This document shows positions 55,839 through 64,000 of a stretch of 64,000 bases of DNA, one piece after another. The notes below the pieces were generated by a model. It saw nothing but the letters and a program-made list of their open reading frames with translations, did not search any database and had not been told where the DNA came from. The DNA is from Planctomycetota bacterium. Its GTDB lineage: Bacteria; Planctomycetota; B15-G4; SIAN01. Made by a program: the position numbers and the translations under genes. The number at the start of each line of letters is the position of its first letter. The first letter of the stretch is position 1. Location: contig JAEUIC010000029.1 in NCBI GenBank assembly GCA_016795285.1, forward strand, positions 62,001-126,000, in the 5' to 3' direction.

Positions 55839-58577
55839 ATGCGCGAGCTCTACGACCGCCTCGTCCGCACCCACCACGCCGCCGTCTGGAGCAGCGCCTG
55901 GCGCATCGTCCGCAACGACGCCGACGCGCACGACGTGACGCAGGAGGTCTTCCTGCAGGTGCTGCGGAGGGGCGACGAGATCGCGCGGAGCGACGCCCCC
56001 GAACGGGTCTTGCGCTGGCTCGCCGCGAAGACGGCGCTCGCCCACCTGCGCGCCGGCCGCAACCGCCAGCGCCGCGAGGAGCACGTGGCGATGGGACGAC
56101 CCGAGCACGACGATCCGAAGGGGGCCGACCACGGCGGAGTGCGCGGCGCGGAGCAGCGCGAGCTGGCCGACGCGGTGCGCCGTTGCGTCGCCGAGCTGCC
56201 CGACGAGCTGCGCCTCGCCACCACGCTGCGCTTCGCGGAGGGGTTCACCTTCGCGCAGCTCGGCGAGTGCATGGGCGTCGCCGAGCCGACCGCGTTCGAG
56301 CGGGTGAAGAAGGCGGTGGCGCAGTTGCGCGCGCGTCTTACGCAGCTCGGCCATGCAGGGATCGCCGTCGAGGTGGAGCAGTGGCTCGCCCGCAGCGAGC
56401 CGATCGCGGTGCCGAGCGGCCTCGCGGCGAGCCTGCTCGCGCTCAGCGCCAGCGGGGCGGGGATCGCGGCGGGGAGCGCCGTAGCCGCGACCACGGCGGT
56501 TGGAAGCGCGACCGCCGCGGGCGCTGCCGGGAGCGCCTTCGCCGGCAAGGGGCTCGCGCTGGCGGCAGCGGTTCTGGTGTTCGGCAGCGGTGCTTGGCTG
56601 TGGAAGACGACGCACACCCCCGCCGACCCCACCGCCGCCTCCGCGACGCCACCCCTCGCGAGCGCTGCCGCCGACGACGCGCGCAGCGAGCCCGGCCGCG
56701 ACGCGCTCGACGGCTCCCGAGTGGCCGACCCGTTGCCCGCCGCCTCGCGCACCGCCCTCGCGCCCACCGACGATCGCGAGCGGCCCTCCGCCGCCACCCG
56801 CGGCGACTTCCTGCGGAGCTCGCTCGGCACGCCGCCGCTGGGGCACGGCAGCGACCTCACCCTGCCGGTCGCCACGGCGACGCTCACCGGCACGATCGTC
56901 GACGAGGCGCGCCGCACCATCGCGGGCGCCCGCATCGTGGCGCGCTCGTCGGAGCTGGTCGGCAAGGGCGACGTCTGGATCGCCGAAGCGGAGAGCGGCC
57001 CCGACGGCGCCTTCGCGCTGCGCGTCGCCATCGCCGATCCGCTCCACGAGCAGGGCTACCGCCTCACCATCACCCATCCCGACCTGCTGCCGCACGCGAC
57101 CGACCGCATCGCGGTCACCGCCGACGCGACGCGCGCGCTCGGCTCCATCGCCACGCGGCGCGTGCAGGCCGAACGGGCCGGCGACTACACGCTCGCGGTG
57201 CGCGTGCGCGATGCCGAGGGGCGTCCCGTCGAAGGGGCGTGGGTGCGCGTCTACCGACAGCTGCTCGCCGACGGCGAAGCGGCGCCCGAGGAGGCGCGGG
57301 CCGCCATCGCGAAGTTCGAGACGCAAGCGGCGTGGGAAGGGGGCGCGCGCACCGACGGCAGCGGCCTCGCGAAGATCGACGGCCGGCGGCTCGGCGCGAA
57401 GTGGCTGGTGGTCGAAGCGCGGCCGGTCGGCCAACCGTCGCTGCGCACTCGCTGCGAGGTCGGCTTCACCGGCTGGCAGGAGCACGACGTCGTGCTGCCG
57501 CTCGCCCATTCGATCGAGGGGCGCCTCGTGCTGCCGCCGGGCGTCGACGCGACCGTGCTGGCGCGACCGGGCGCCGCGACGATCGAGGCGATCAGCGCCA
57601 GCGACAGCGATCCCTACGTCGGCACGCTCGACGGCGACGGCCGCTTCACGATCGGCGGCTTGCCGGCGGGCCCCTACCGCGTCGCCTGCCGCGTCGCCGC
57701 CGCCGCGCGCCTCTCGCCGGCCGCGCAGTTCGACGTGCCGGCCGGAAGCCGCGACGTCGCGCTCGAGCTGAAGGCGGTCGACGACCTCGCCGCGCACGGC
57801 CACCACCTCGCCGAGGTGCACGGCCGCGCGGTCGATGCACGCAGCGGCGCGCCGGTCGCGTGCGAGTGGGAGTGCCTCCCGGTGCCGACGACCGATCTCG
57901 AGGTGCTGCGCCGCGACCACTTCGCCACGCTGCTCGCACCGCGCGCGCCGGTGCAGACGCTGCAGCAGAGCGAGCTCTTCGCCGACCCGTCGGCCCGCGA
58001 AGGCGAGACGCTCGAGGAGGCGCTCGAACGCGTCGCTCGCAGCGTGGCAGTCAACGGCTCGACGGCGAGCGGCGCGGACGGCACGGCGCTCGCCGCGCCG
58101 ACCGAGCAGCACACGACCGGCCTCGAAGCGGGCTGCTACGTCGTGCGCGTGCGCGCGGAGGGGTATGCGACGGCGCTCTCGGAGCCGTTCGAGTTGGGGC
58201 CGCGGACGCTGAAGCGCGACGTCGTCGTGCGGCTCGCAGCGCCGGCCCGCGTGATCGGTCGCGTGGTCGACGACGCGGGCGCACCGCGCTCGATCGCGGT
58301 GGTGGTGGCGCTGGCGCCGGCCGCCGATGCCGCGACGCGGGAGGCGGAGCTCGCCGCGCTGGCGACGCAGCTGCGCGGCGACGGGCGCGGCTACCTCTGG
58401 GCGGTCCAGTGGGTGCGCGCCGGGCCAGACGGCCGCTTCACGCTCGACGGGCTCACCCCCGGCTTCGACTACGAGCTGGCCGTGCTGCCGATCGGCGGCC
58501 CGGCGCTGCGCCGCGCCCCGCTGCGCCTCGCCCCCGGCGCGACCGAGGAGCTCGGCGACTGGTCGGCCGATGCGTGA
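55839..58577 (+). CDS. Membrane-tethered ECF sigma factor with periplasmic beta-sandwich domains
   Basis: 912 residues in one open frame, from ATG 55839 with GGAG upstream. Residues 1-75 are sigma region 2 (RIVRNDADAHDVTQEVFLQVL) and about 116-165 are region 4 (ELPDELRLATTLRFAEGF, GVAEPTAFERVKKAVAQLRARL). An Ala/Gly-rich linker leads to one membrane helix at about 238-256 (GLALAAAVLVFGSGAWLW), then about 650 residues with carboxypeptidase-regulatory-like modules (LTGTIVDEARRTIAGARIVA, VRVRDAEGRPVEGAWVRVY, TLDGDGRFTIGGLPAG, VHGRAVDARSGAPVACEWE). So a sigma factor is fused to a membrane-spanning sensor-like part. Planctomycete ECF factors with C-terminal membrane extensions are known; this combination of domains is less familiar to me. 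A kinase gene follows 61 bases later. Confidence 0.83.
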   Translation: MRELYDRLVRTHHAAVWSSAWRIVRNDADAHDVTQEVFLQVLRRGDEIARSDAPERVLRWLAAKTALAHLRAGRNRQRREEHVAMGRPEHDDPKGADHGGVRGAEQRELADAVRRCVAELPDELRLATTLRFAEGFTFAQLGECMGVAEPTAFERVKKAVAQLRARLTQLGHAGIAVEVEQWLARSEPIAVPSGLAASLLALSASGAGIAAGSAVAATTAVGSATAAGAAGSAFAGKGLALAAAVLVFGSGAWLWKTTHTPADPTAASATPPLASAAADDARSEPGRDALDGSRVADPLPAASRTALAPTDDRERPSAATRGDFLRSSLGTPPLGHGSDLTLPVATATLTGTIVDEARRTIAGARIVARSSELVGKGDVWIAEAESGPDGAFALRVAIADPLHEQGYRLTITHPDLLPHATDRIAVTADATRALGSIATRRVQAERAGDYTLAVRVRDAEGRPVEGAWVRVYRQLLADGEAAPEEARAAIAKFETQAAWEGGARTDGSGLAKIDGRRLGAKWLVVEARPVGQPSLRTRCEVGFTGWQEHDVVLPLAHSIEGRLVLPPGVDATVLARPGAATIEAISASDSDPYVGTLDGDGRFTIGGLPAGPYRVACRVAAAARLSPAAQFDVPAGSRDVALELKAVDDLAAHGHHLAEVHGRAVDARSGAPVACEWECLPVPTTDLEVLRRDHFATLLAPRAPVQTLQQSELFADPSAREGETLEEALERVARSVAVNGSTASGADGTALAAPTEQHTTGLEAGCYVVRVRAEGYATALSEPFELGPRTLKRDVVVRLAAPARVIGRVVDDAGAPRSIAVVVALAPAADAATREAELAALATQLRGDGRGYLWAVQWVRAGPDGRFTLDGLTPGFDYELAVLPIGGPALRRAPLRLAPGATEELGDWSADA

Positions 58578-58638
58578 CTCGCGCGGCGTTCCCGCGCTCC
58601 AAGGAGGGAGAGCCTCGTCCCCCTCGTCGGAGCCGTCC

Positions 58639-61374
58639 ATGCCGCCACCGCTCGCCGCCGACGAGCCGCTCGATCCGGTCGAGCGGCTCTTCCTCGAGTT
58701 CCTCGCCGCGCAGGAGCGCGACGGCGCCGAGGAGTTCGAGGCGTTCGTCGCTCGCCATCCCGACCACGCGGCGGCGCTGCGCCGGATGCAGGCCGACTGG
58801 CTCGAGGCGGCGCGCGTGCTGCCCTCCGCCAAGCCCGCGTCGAGCGAACCGCCCGTGGCGCCGCCGCCCGCGCCCGCCGAGCCGCTGCGCATCGAGAGCG
58901 ACGAGGAGTCGCTGCGGCTCGAGTTCGCCGGCGACCTGGTGCGTCGGCTGCTCCACCACCGCGGGCCGTCCGATCGCTACGAGCTGCGCGCGGAGATCGG
59001 CCGCGGCGGGATGGGGGCGATCTGGAAGGTGCACGACCCCCACCTGCGCCGCCGCCTCGCGATGAAGGTGATCCTCGCGCGGCGCGGCCACGCGAGCGCC
59101 GCCGACCGCTCGCGCGCGATGCACCGCGCGCTGGCCCGCTTCCTCCAGGAGGCGCAGATCACCTCGCAGCTCGAGCATCCGGGCATCGTGCCGGTGCACG
59201 ACCTCGGCATCGACCACGAGGGGCGCGTCTACTTCACGATGCGGCTGGTGCGCGGCCGCGACCTGCGCGCGCTGATCCACGCCGCCGAGGAGGACGCCGA
59301 GGTGCTGCCGCGCGCAAAGGCGCTCGGCGTGCTGATCAAGGTGTGCGAAGCGGTCGCCTACGCGCACAGCCGCGACGTGATCCATCGCGACCTGAAGCCG
59401 GCCAACGTCATGGTCGGGCCGTTCGGCGAGGTCTACGTGATGGACTGGGGACTCGCGCGCGTGGTTGGCCACGACGACGCGCACGCGGGCGACCTGCCGA
59501 CCGGCGATTCGGGCGCGGGGATCTGGAGCGAGGTGCGCGAGTTCAGCGGCAAGACGCCCGGCTCGCCGCTGCTGACGCGCGACGGCCAGGTGCTCGGGAC
59601 GCCGCACTACATGGCCCCCGAGCAGGTGCGCGGCCGGATCGGCGAGGTCGGCAAGCCGGCCGACGTCTACGCGTTGGGCGCGATGCTCTACGAGCTGCTC
59701 GCCGGTCGCCCGCCTTACAGCGACGCGAGCGAGCAGGGGCCGATCGCCATCGCGGAGGCGGTCGAGGCGGGACCGCCGACGCCGCTCGCCGAGCGCGCGC
59801 CCGACGTGCCCGCGGAGCTCGCCGCGATCTGCGCCAAGGCGATGCACCGCCGGCCGTCGAAGCGCTACGCGACGCCGCTCGAGCTGGCGCGCGAGGTCGA
59901 GCGCTACCTCGACCACCGCCCGGTCGAGGCGCACCTGCCGTCGGTGGCCCATGTCGTCCGCCTCGCGATCGAGCGCAACCAGAGCCTCGCTGCCACCCTC
60001 GCCGCCGCCGTCGTGGTGCTGTCGAGCGGCGGCAGCTTCGCGTGGTGGAAGCACCGCGAACAGCAGGCGGAGGTGCAGGCGAAGGAGCGGGAGGTGGCGA
60101 CGCTCGGCGGCGTCGGAACGGCGATCGCGCTGGCGGGCGCGCCCGCTCCTGATCTGCCGTGCGCGCCCGCGTCGCGACCGCAGCTCGAGCTCTGGCTAGA
60201 GCTCGCGCAGCGCGTCGTCGACGACTCCGCCGCGCAGGCCGCGCTGCTCGAGCAGTCCCGCGCCGCGGGCGATGCGGCTCAGGTCGCGCTGCTGGAGCAA
60301 GGGGCAGCAGCGACGGAACAGCTGCGCGATTCGCGCATCCCGTGGATGCGGCAGTGGTCGAAGCGCATCGACGACGTCGAGCGGATCAGCCTGCGCGACT
60401 CGACCGAGCGCTGGGACGCCGCGCGCCGCGCGATCGCCGCCTCGCCGCGCTACGGCGGGCGCGAGCTGGCGCCGCAGCTCGGCCTCGTCCCGCTGCGCGA
60501 GGACCCCGCGAGCGGCCTTTGGGAGTTCTGGCACGTCGCGTCGGGCAGCGAGCCACGCCTGCCGTCCGATGGCGCGGGGCCCTACGAGTACGCCGACGAC
60601 GCCGGCATCGTGCTGGTGCTGATCCCGGGCGGGGAGCACGAGATCGGGCGCGCGCGGCCGCCGGGTGCCGTCGATCGCCGTGGACGCGCGACGCTTGCGC
60701 CGTACTTCATCGCGAAACACGAACTGACTCAAGCGCAGTATGTCGCGCTGATGGGCGAGAACCCGTCGACCTACTCGATCGGTCGCGTGACCAACGAGGC
60801 CGACGTGAAGACGGGGCGACCACCGCTCGCGGTCACCGGACGCCATCCCGTGGAGGGCGTCAGCTGGACCGACGGAGCGCGACTGCTGCGGCGCGCGGCG
60901 CTGCGCTATCCGACGCTCGCCGAGTGGGAGGTGGCCGGTCGCGGCGGCGGCGGTGATCTCCGCTGGTGGGACGAGGGGCGCGCTCTTGTCGACGAGGGCG
61001 GCGTTGCGAGCGGCACTCCGTGGGATGGATTCGCGGGCGGCCAGGGGCGCGAGAACCTGGTCGACGAGTCGACGGACCGCAACTGCGGTCCGTGGGAGGG
61101 CGTCGCGAAATGGGACGACGGCTGGCCGCGCCCCGCGCCGGTCGGCACCTTCGCCGCGAACGGGTTCGGGCTGCACGACGTGCTGGGGAACGTGAGCGAG
61201 TGGGTCGTCGATCCGCGTCGATCGAGCGACGGCCGCGTCACTTGGCGCTACCACGCCGGCGGCAACTGGTCGGCGCTCTTCCCGGAAGGGGCGACGCTCA
61301 CCTTCCCGAGCTGGCTGCGCGACCACGAGTCGAACTCGAGCCTCGGGCTACGCGCCGCGCGCGACGTCGAGTGA
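58639..61374 (+). CDS. Receptor-like Ser/Thr protein kinase with formylglycine-generating-enzyme-like sensor domain
   Basis: 911 residues from ATG 58639, with GGAG exactly six bases upstream; an ATG at 58570 inside the sigma gene has none. An acidic N-terminal part precedes the PknB-like kinase: glycine loop EIGRGGMGAIWK (about 118-129), ATP-binding Lys143 in AMKVI, catalytic HRDLKPANVM (His249-Asp251), DWG (269-271) in place of DFG, common in this phylum, and GTPHYMAPEQ. A membrane helix lies at about 449-469. Outside is a linker, then an FGE/SUMF1-like domain (about 655-911: PGGEHEIGRA, GRHPVEGVSWTDG, GLHDVLGNVSEWV). The catalytic Cys pair of true FGEs is missing, so that part is probably a binding domain. 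It follows the tethered sigma factor; the two may be one signalling unit. Confidence 0.9.
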   Translation: MPPPLAADEPLDPVERLFLEFLAAQERDGAEEFEAFVARHPDHAAALRRMQADWLEAARVLPSAKPASSEPPVAPPPAPAEPLRIESDEESLRLEFAGDLVRRLLHHRGPSDRYELRAEIGRGGMGAIWKVHDPHLRRRLAMKVILARRGHASAADRSRAMHRALARFLQEAQITSQLEHPGIVPVHDLGIDHEGRVYFTMRLVRGRDLRALIHAAEEDAEVLPRAKALGVLIKVCEAVAYAHSRDVIHRDLKPANVMVGPFGEVYVMDWGLARVVGHDDAHAGDLPTGDSGAGIWSEVREFSGKTPGSPLLTRDGQVLGTPHYMAPEQVRGRIGEVGKPADVYALGAMLYELLAGRPPYSDASEQGPIAIAEAVEAGPPTPLAERAPDVPAELAAICAKAMHRRPSKRYATPLELAREVERYLDHRPVEAHLPSVAHVVRLAIERNQSLAATLAAAVVVLSSGGSFAWWKHREQQAEVQAKEREVATLGGVGTAIALAGAPAPDLPCAPASRPQLELWLELAQRVVDDSAAQAALLEQSRAAGDAAQVALLEQGAAATEQLRDSRIPWMRQWSKRIDDVERISLRDSTERWDAARRAIAASPRYGGRELAPQLGLVPLREDPASGLWEFWHVASGSEPRLPSDGAGPYEYADDAGIVLVLIPGGEHEIGRARPPGAVDRRGRATLAPYFIAKHELTQAQYVALMGENPSTYSIGRVTNEADVKTGRPPLAVTGRHPVEGVSWTDGARLLRRAALRYPTLAEWEVAGRGGGGDLRWWDEGRALVDEGGVASGTPWDGFAGGQGRENLVDESTDRNCGPWEGVAKWDDGWPRPAPVGTFAANGFGLHDVLGNVSEWVVDPRRSSDGRVTWRYHAGGNWSALFPEGATLTFPSWLRDHESNSSLGLRAARDVE

Positions 61375-61395
61375 CCGTCGCGCGCGACGCGCGGT

Positions 61396-61953
61396 TCACC
61401 CCGCGAGCTTGTGCACGAACCAGCCGGCCGCGAAGCCAAGCGCGAGCAGCCCGCCGCCGAGCAGCCACGGCAGGAGTGCGGCGAGGTTGTTCGGCAAGCC
61501 GTCTCCGCCCGGACGGCGCACGACGACGCTGACGACGCCGCCCTTCTGGTCGTTCGGCACGATCGAAGGCACGCCACCGACGAGGCCGACTTCGACCAGC
61601 TTCCGGTGGTGATCGTTGGGGAAGCCCGGTTGCGCCGGGTTGCCGGGGGTCGGCTTGTAGTCGTGGAAACCGGGACCGTAGCCGATGACGCGCCACGGGT
61701 CTTGCGGATCCTCGTTCGCGGCCAACTCGTCCATCCAACCCTGCTCGAGCACCGCCCAGAACAGGTAGTAGGGAGTTGCCCAGACCACCCGCACGCGAAG
61801 ACGCCGCCCCATCGGTTGATAGGGCATCAACGCGTTCAGCTCCGCGAGGCTCTTGCCCGCGATCACCGATTCGTTGGGCAACGCGTAAACCTGGGCCGGC
61901 ACCTGCACGAACGGCTCCGCGCCATCGTCCTTCGCCTCCCGCGCGCCGCTCAC
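61396..61953 (-). CDS. Tail-anchored member of a tandem unknown family, copy B
   Basis: 185 residues from GTG 61953, which overlaps the stop of copy A (GTGA). The core shares with copy A: SLAELNAL, R.RV, a W.DEL. segment, WRVIGYGPGFHDY, a RKLVE helix and KGGVVSVVVRRPGGDG. A C-terminal membrane helix follows (LLPWLLGGGLLALGFAAGWFV) with a short charged tail, so the bulk is cytoplasmic with a tail anchor. The N-terminus has no signal peptide. Unrecognised family; the close pairing with copy A suggests duplication and a heteromeric complex. It is convergent with the kinase gene with a gap of 21 bases. Confidence 0.65.
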   Translation of the reverse strand: MSGAREAKDDGAEPFVQVPAQVYALPNESVIAGKSLAELNALMPYQPMGRRLRVRVVWATPYYLFWAVLEQGWMDELAANEDPQDPWRVIGYGPGFHDYKPTPGNPAQPGFPNDHHRKLVEVGLVGGVPSIVPNDQKGGVVSVVVRRPGGDGLPNNLAALLPWLLGGGLLALGFAAGWFVHKLAG

Positions 61954-62549
61954 GACGCGCCCCAGATGGCGAACCCGCCCACGAGCCCCGCCGCGAGGCC
62001 GACCAGCGCACCGAGCAGCACGAGCCGCACGCGGCCGTTGAGGAACTCGCCGTCGCCGCCCGGCGGCTTCACCACCACGCTGACGACGCCCCCCTTCTCG
62101 CTGTCGGGGACTTCGGCGCCACCCGCCGCGGCGTCGGCGCAGAACTTCTTCTCGATCAACTTGCGGCCCGCGTCGTTCGCGTAGCCGGGATCCTGCGCGC
62201 TGAGCCCGTAGCTCTTGAAGCCCGGGCCGTAGCCGACGACGCGCCACTCCTTCGGATCGGAGATTCGGTCGGCCCACTCTTCGATCAGCTCGCCGTCCTT
62301 CGCGTAGAGGACGCGCGCGCGCAGGTGGCCCGACTTGAAGGGCGCCGTCTCCTGCAGCTCGGCGAGCGACATCCCTTCGCCCTTCTCGGTGTCGGGCAGC
62401 GGACAGCTGCACGCCTCGACGAGCGTGCACTTCGCCGCGTCGCTGCCGCTCCCGGGCGGCGCTGGCGCTGGTGCCGGCGGCGGCTGCGGCGTCGTGCCGC
62501 CGCTCGTCGCTGCCATCGATCGCTCGCGACCGTTCCGATCGTTCTCCAT
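61950..62549 (-). CDS. Tail-anchored member of a tandem unknown family, copy A
   Basis: 199 residues from ATG 62549, with GGAG eight bases upstream. A Pro/Ala-rich N-terminus (about 10-35) precedes CTLVEACSCPLPDTEKGEG, with three Cys that could bind metal or form a disulfide. The conserved block follows: MSLAELQETAPF, HLRARVLYAKDGELIEEWAD, WRVVGYGPGFKSYGL, AGRKLIEKKF, VPDSEKGGVVSVVVKPPGGDG, then one membrane helix (VLLGALVGLAAGLVGGFAIW) at the end. Copy B shares the block but not the Cys-rich start. Its stop overlaps the GTG start of copy B, so it is first in a two-gene operon. Divergent from the partial gene at 62736. Confidence 0.65.
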   Translation of the reverse strand: MENDRNGRERSMAATSGGTTPQPPPAPAPAPPGSGSDAAKCTLVEACSCPLPDTEKGEGMSLAELQETAPFKSGHLRARVLYAKDGELIEEWADRISDPKEWRVVGYGPGFKSYGLSAQDPGYANDAGRKLIEKKFCADAAAGGAEVPDSEKGGVVSVVVKPPGGDGEFLNGRVRLVLLGALVGLAAGLVGGFAIWGAS

Positions 62550-62735
62550 CGCTCGCACTCCTCGAGGCCGCGTCCGTGCGCCGCCGTCACGACCCCTTCG
62601 TGCCGCGGCTCCGGCTCGTGAACCTCGTCGTCTGGCCTGCTCCGTACGGCGTGCGCCCCGCGATGGTTGCGTCCGGCGGCGGCGCGCCTAACTTCCTCCG
62701 ACGCCTGCCCGGCCGCCCCACTCACGGAGCAGGCC

Positions 62736-64000
62736 ATGCCCAGCCGTCCCTCCTGCGCGCGGCGCCTCCTCGGTGCCGTGCTGCACCGTCGTTCGCTCGC
62801 GCCGCTCTCCTTCGTCGCCGCGTCGCTGCTGTTCCAAGTGGCGGCCCCCTTCGCTGCGCCGGCGCGCGCGCAGGTCTACGCCGTCTTCCTGAAGGACCCG
62901 AAGTCGGCCAAGCGCTACGCCGGCCACGTCGTCGAGGTGAACGGGCAACCGGCCGTCGTCGGCGAGGCGAAGGCGGGCATCAAGTTCGAGAACGGCCGCA
63001 TCAACTACCAGGGCGACAAGGGGACGAACGAGCTCTGGGTGGTCGACACCGCCGATCCCGCCGCGGTGCCCTACCAGCTCGAGGGCTCCGCCTATGTCCC
63101 AAGCGCGAAGAAGGGCGGCACCGTCACGCTGACGGGCAGCCAGATCGCCAACATCCAGTACCTCCTCCCGAAGCACAGCCTCTTCGGCCTCGCGCGCGAG
63201 CATGCGATCCGCCGCGCCGCCGCCACCGAAGCGGCCACCCGCCGCGACGCCTTCAAGGCGGGCAGCGCCGAATGGTCGGCCGCCCACGTCCGCTACCTCG
63301 GCGAGCTGCGCCAGCTCCACACCTGGCTCGACTCGACCTGCTTCCCCGAGGCGGCGAAGAAGCTCGCGGCCGAGATCGACAAGCAGGGCAAGCAGGTGGC
63401 GAAGGAGGCGCGCGCGCAACGCCTCTCCGCGGCGCTCGCCTCGATCACGCTGGTGCCGACGCCGCTGCGGCTGGTGGAGCTCGGCAAGACGCTCGCGCCG
63501 AACTCCACCTTCAAGGTGCAGGAGAGCACCCACCTGCGCTTCACCTACGACGACGCGCTCGGCGACGAGCAGGTGAAGGCGCTGCTGGTGCTGGCCGAGC
63601 AGATGATCGACGGCTTCCGCGGCGAGTTCGTCGACCCGTGGCTCGGGGAGGAGTTCCTCGACACGATCCCCGACACGCGCTTCATGGAGTTCTGGTTCGG
63701 GCCCGAGGAGAAGAACGCCCACGAGCGCTTCCTCACCGACTGGTACGGCGTCAGCTGGGGCAACCACAAGGAGCAGCGCATCGCGGCGATGTCGGGCCGC
63801 TACCGCCGGAACGACGTCACCGAGTACCTCGACTACTGGAAGATCGCCGACAACAAGGACTTCGACGCGATCGTCGCCCACCAGCTCGGCCACGTGCTGG
63901 CGAACCTCCACTTCAATCAGGGGAGGAAGGGCGACCTGCCCCACTGGATCGAGGAGGGGGTCGGCTACTGGCTGGCGCTCTCCTACCTCGGCAAGAACGG
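62736..64000 (+). CDS. Secreted metallopeptidase-like protein with altered HQLGH motif (3' end outside window)
   Basis: Partial: 421 complete codons visible from ATG 62736 with GGAG six bases upstream. A signal peptide (LAPLSFVAASLLFQVAAPFAAPARA) leads to a beta-rich part (VYAVFLKDPKSAKRYAGHVV, GTVTLTGSQIANIQYLLPK), a helical part (about 150-240) and the peptidase-like domain. The expected HExxH is HQLGH (His382-Gln383), followed by LPHWIEEGVGYWLA, where the third ligand Glu appears in the right place. So zinc could still bind, but the catalytic Glu is replaced by Gln. It may be a non-catalytic relative of the gluzincin-like DUF1570 group. GAG to CAG could also be a read error. Confidence 0.7.
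   Translation, partial: MPSRPSCARRLLGAVLHRRSLAPLSFVAASLLFQVAAPFAAPARAQVYAVFLKDPKSAKRYAGHVVEVNGQPAVVGEAKAGIKFENGRINYQGDKGTNELWVVDTADPAAVPYQLEGSAYVPSAKKGGTVTLTGSQIANIQYLLPKHSLFGLAREHAIRRAAATEAATRRDAFKAGSAEWSAAHVRYLGELRQLHTWLDSTCFPEAAKKLAAEIDKQGKQVAKEARAQRLSAALASITLVPTPLRLVELGKTLAPNSTFKVQESTHLRFTYDDALGDEQVKALLVLAEQMIDGFRGEFVDPWLGEEFLDTIPDTRFMEFWFGPEEKNAHERFLTDWYGVSWGNHKEQRIAAMSGRYRRNDVTEYLDYWKIADNKDFDAIVAHQLGHVLANLHFNQGRKGDLPHWIEEGVGYWLALSYLGKN

Noticed and set aside
58570..58638. An earlier start at ATG 58570 for the kinase
   Set aside because: It would overlap the sigma gene and has no Shine-Dalgarno, whereas ATG 58639 has GGAG at six bases.

Overview
The window is about 64 kb of very GC-rich DNA (roughly 70% by eye) with 44 protein genes, two of them cut by the window edges. 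I see no rRNA, tRNA, CRISPR array, phage or transposase. Several features point to Planctomycetota: a cytochrome-c-like DUF1549/DUF1553 protein next to a DUF1501 Tat-type protein, a Ser/Thr kinase with the DWG motif fused to a sulfatase-modifying-factor-like domain, ECF sigma factors with C-terminal membrane extensions, and many large secreted proteins built from carboxypeptidase-regulatory-like beta-sandwich domains. I infer a GC-rich, probably uncultured planctomycete. I cannot name the genus.

Layout. 1-6.5 kb: secreted beta-propeller (partial), glutamine synthetase, a lipoprotein, an esterase, a DUF3592 and a DUF2911-like protein. 6.6-10.8 kb: a thioredoxin-like protein with an in-frame UGA at its active site (probable selenoprotein), rarA, a DUF418 membrane protein and an OsmC-family protein. 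10.9-16 kb: two S41 proteases flanking rlmN, and a putative outer-membrane protein. 16-23 kb: hrpB helicase, a three-domain FKBP isomerase, an SLC13/RCK transporter and an rlmI-like methyltransferase. 23-30 kb: a lipoprotein, an AAA ATPase with a partner gene, a metallopeptidase and a large unknown protein. 30-37.6 kb: the DUF1501 / beta-sandwich / DUF1549-DUF1553 cluster. 37.7-42.6 kb: kbl, tdh (threonine to glycine) and an RGG-rich TPR protein. 42.9-50.5 kb: an acyl-CoA ligase-like enzyme, two paralogous beta-sandwich proteins and homoserine dehydrogenase. 50.7-55.6 kb: an ECF sigma / membrane protein / secretin-like operon, then a coiled-coil lipoprotein and a small partner. 55.8-64 kb: a membrane-tethered ECF sigma factor, a receptor-like kinase, two tandem paralogues of an unknown family and a partial metallopeptidase-like protein with HQxxH instead of HExxH.

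How the genes work together. The window mixes housekeeping genes (glnA, rarA, rlmN, hrpB, rlmI, kbl-tdh, hom) with envelope and signalling genes. Threonine catabolism (tdh, kbl) is a clear two-gene unit. The two sigma-factor loci each look like a self-contained envelope signalling module. Two styles of translation start can be seen. Many genes have GGAG about six bases before the start. At least nine others have no Shine-Dalgarno but a TANNNT box 7-11 bases before ATG, which suggests leaderless transcripts. The strongest novel candidate is the UGPC thioredoxin-like selenoprotein with a SECIS-like hairpin just after its UGA. Gene callers would cut this gene short.
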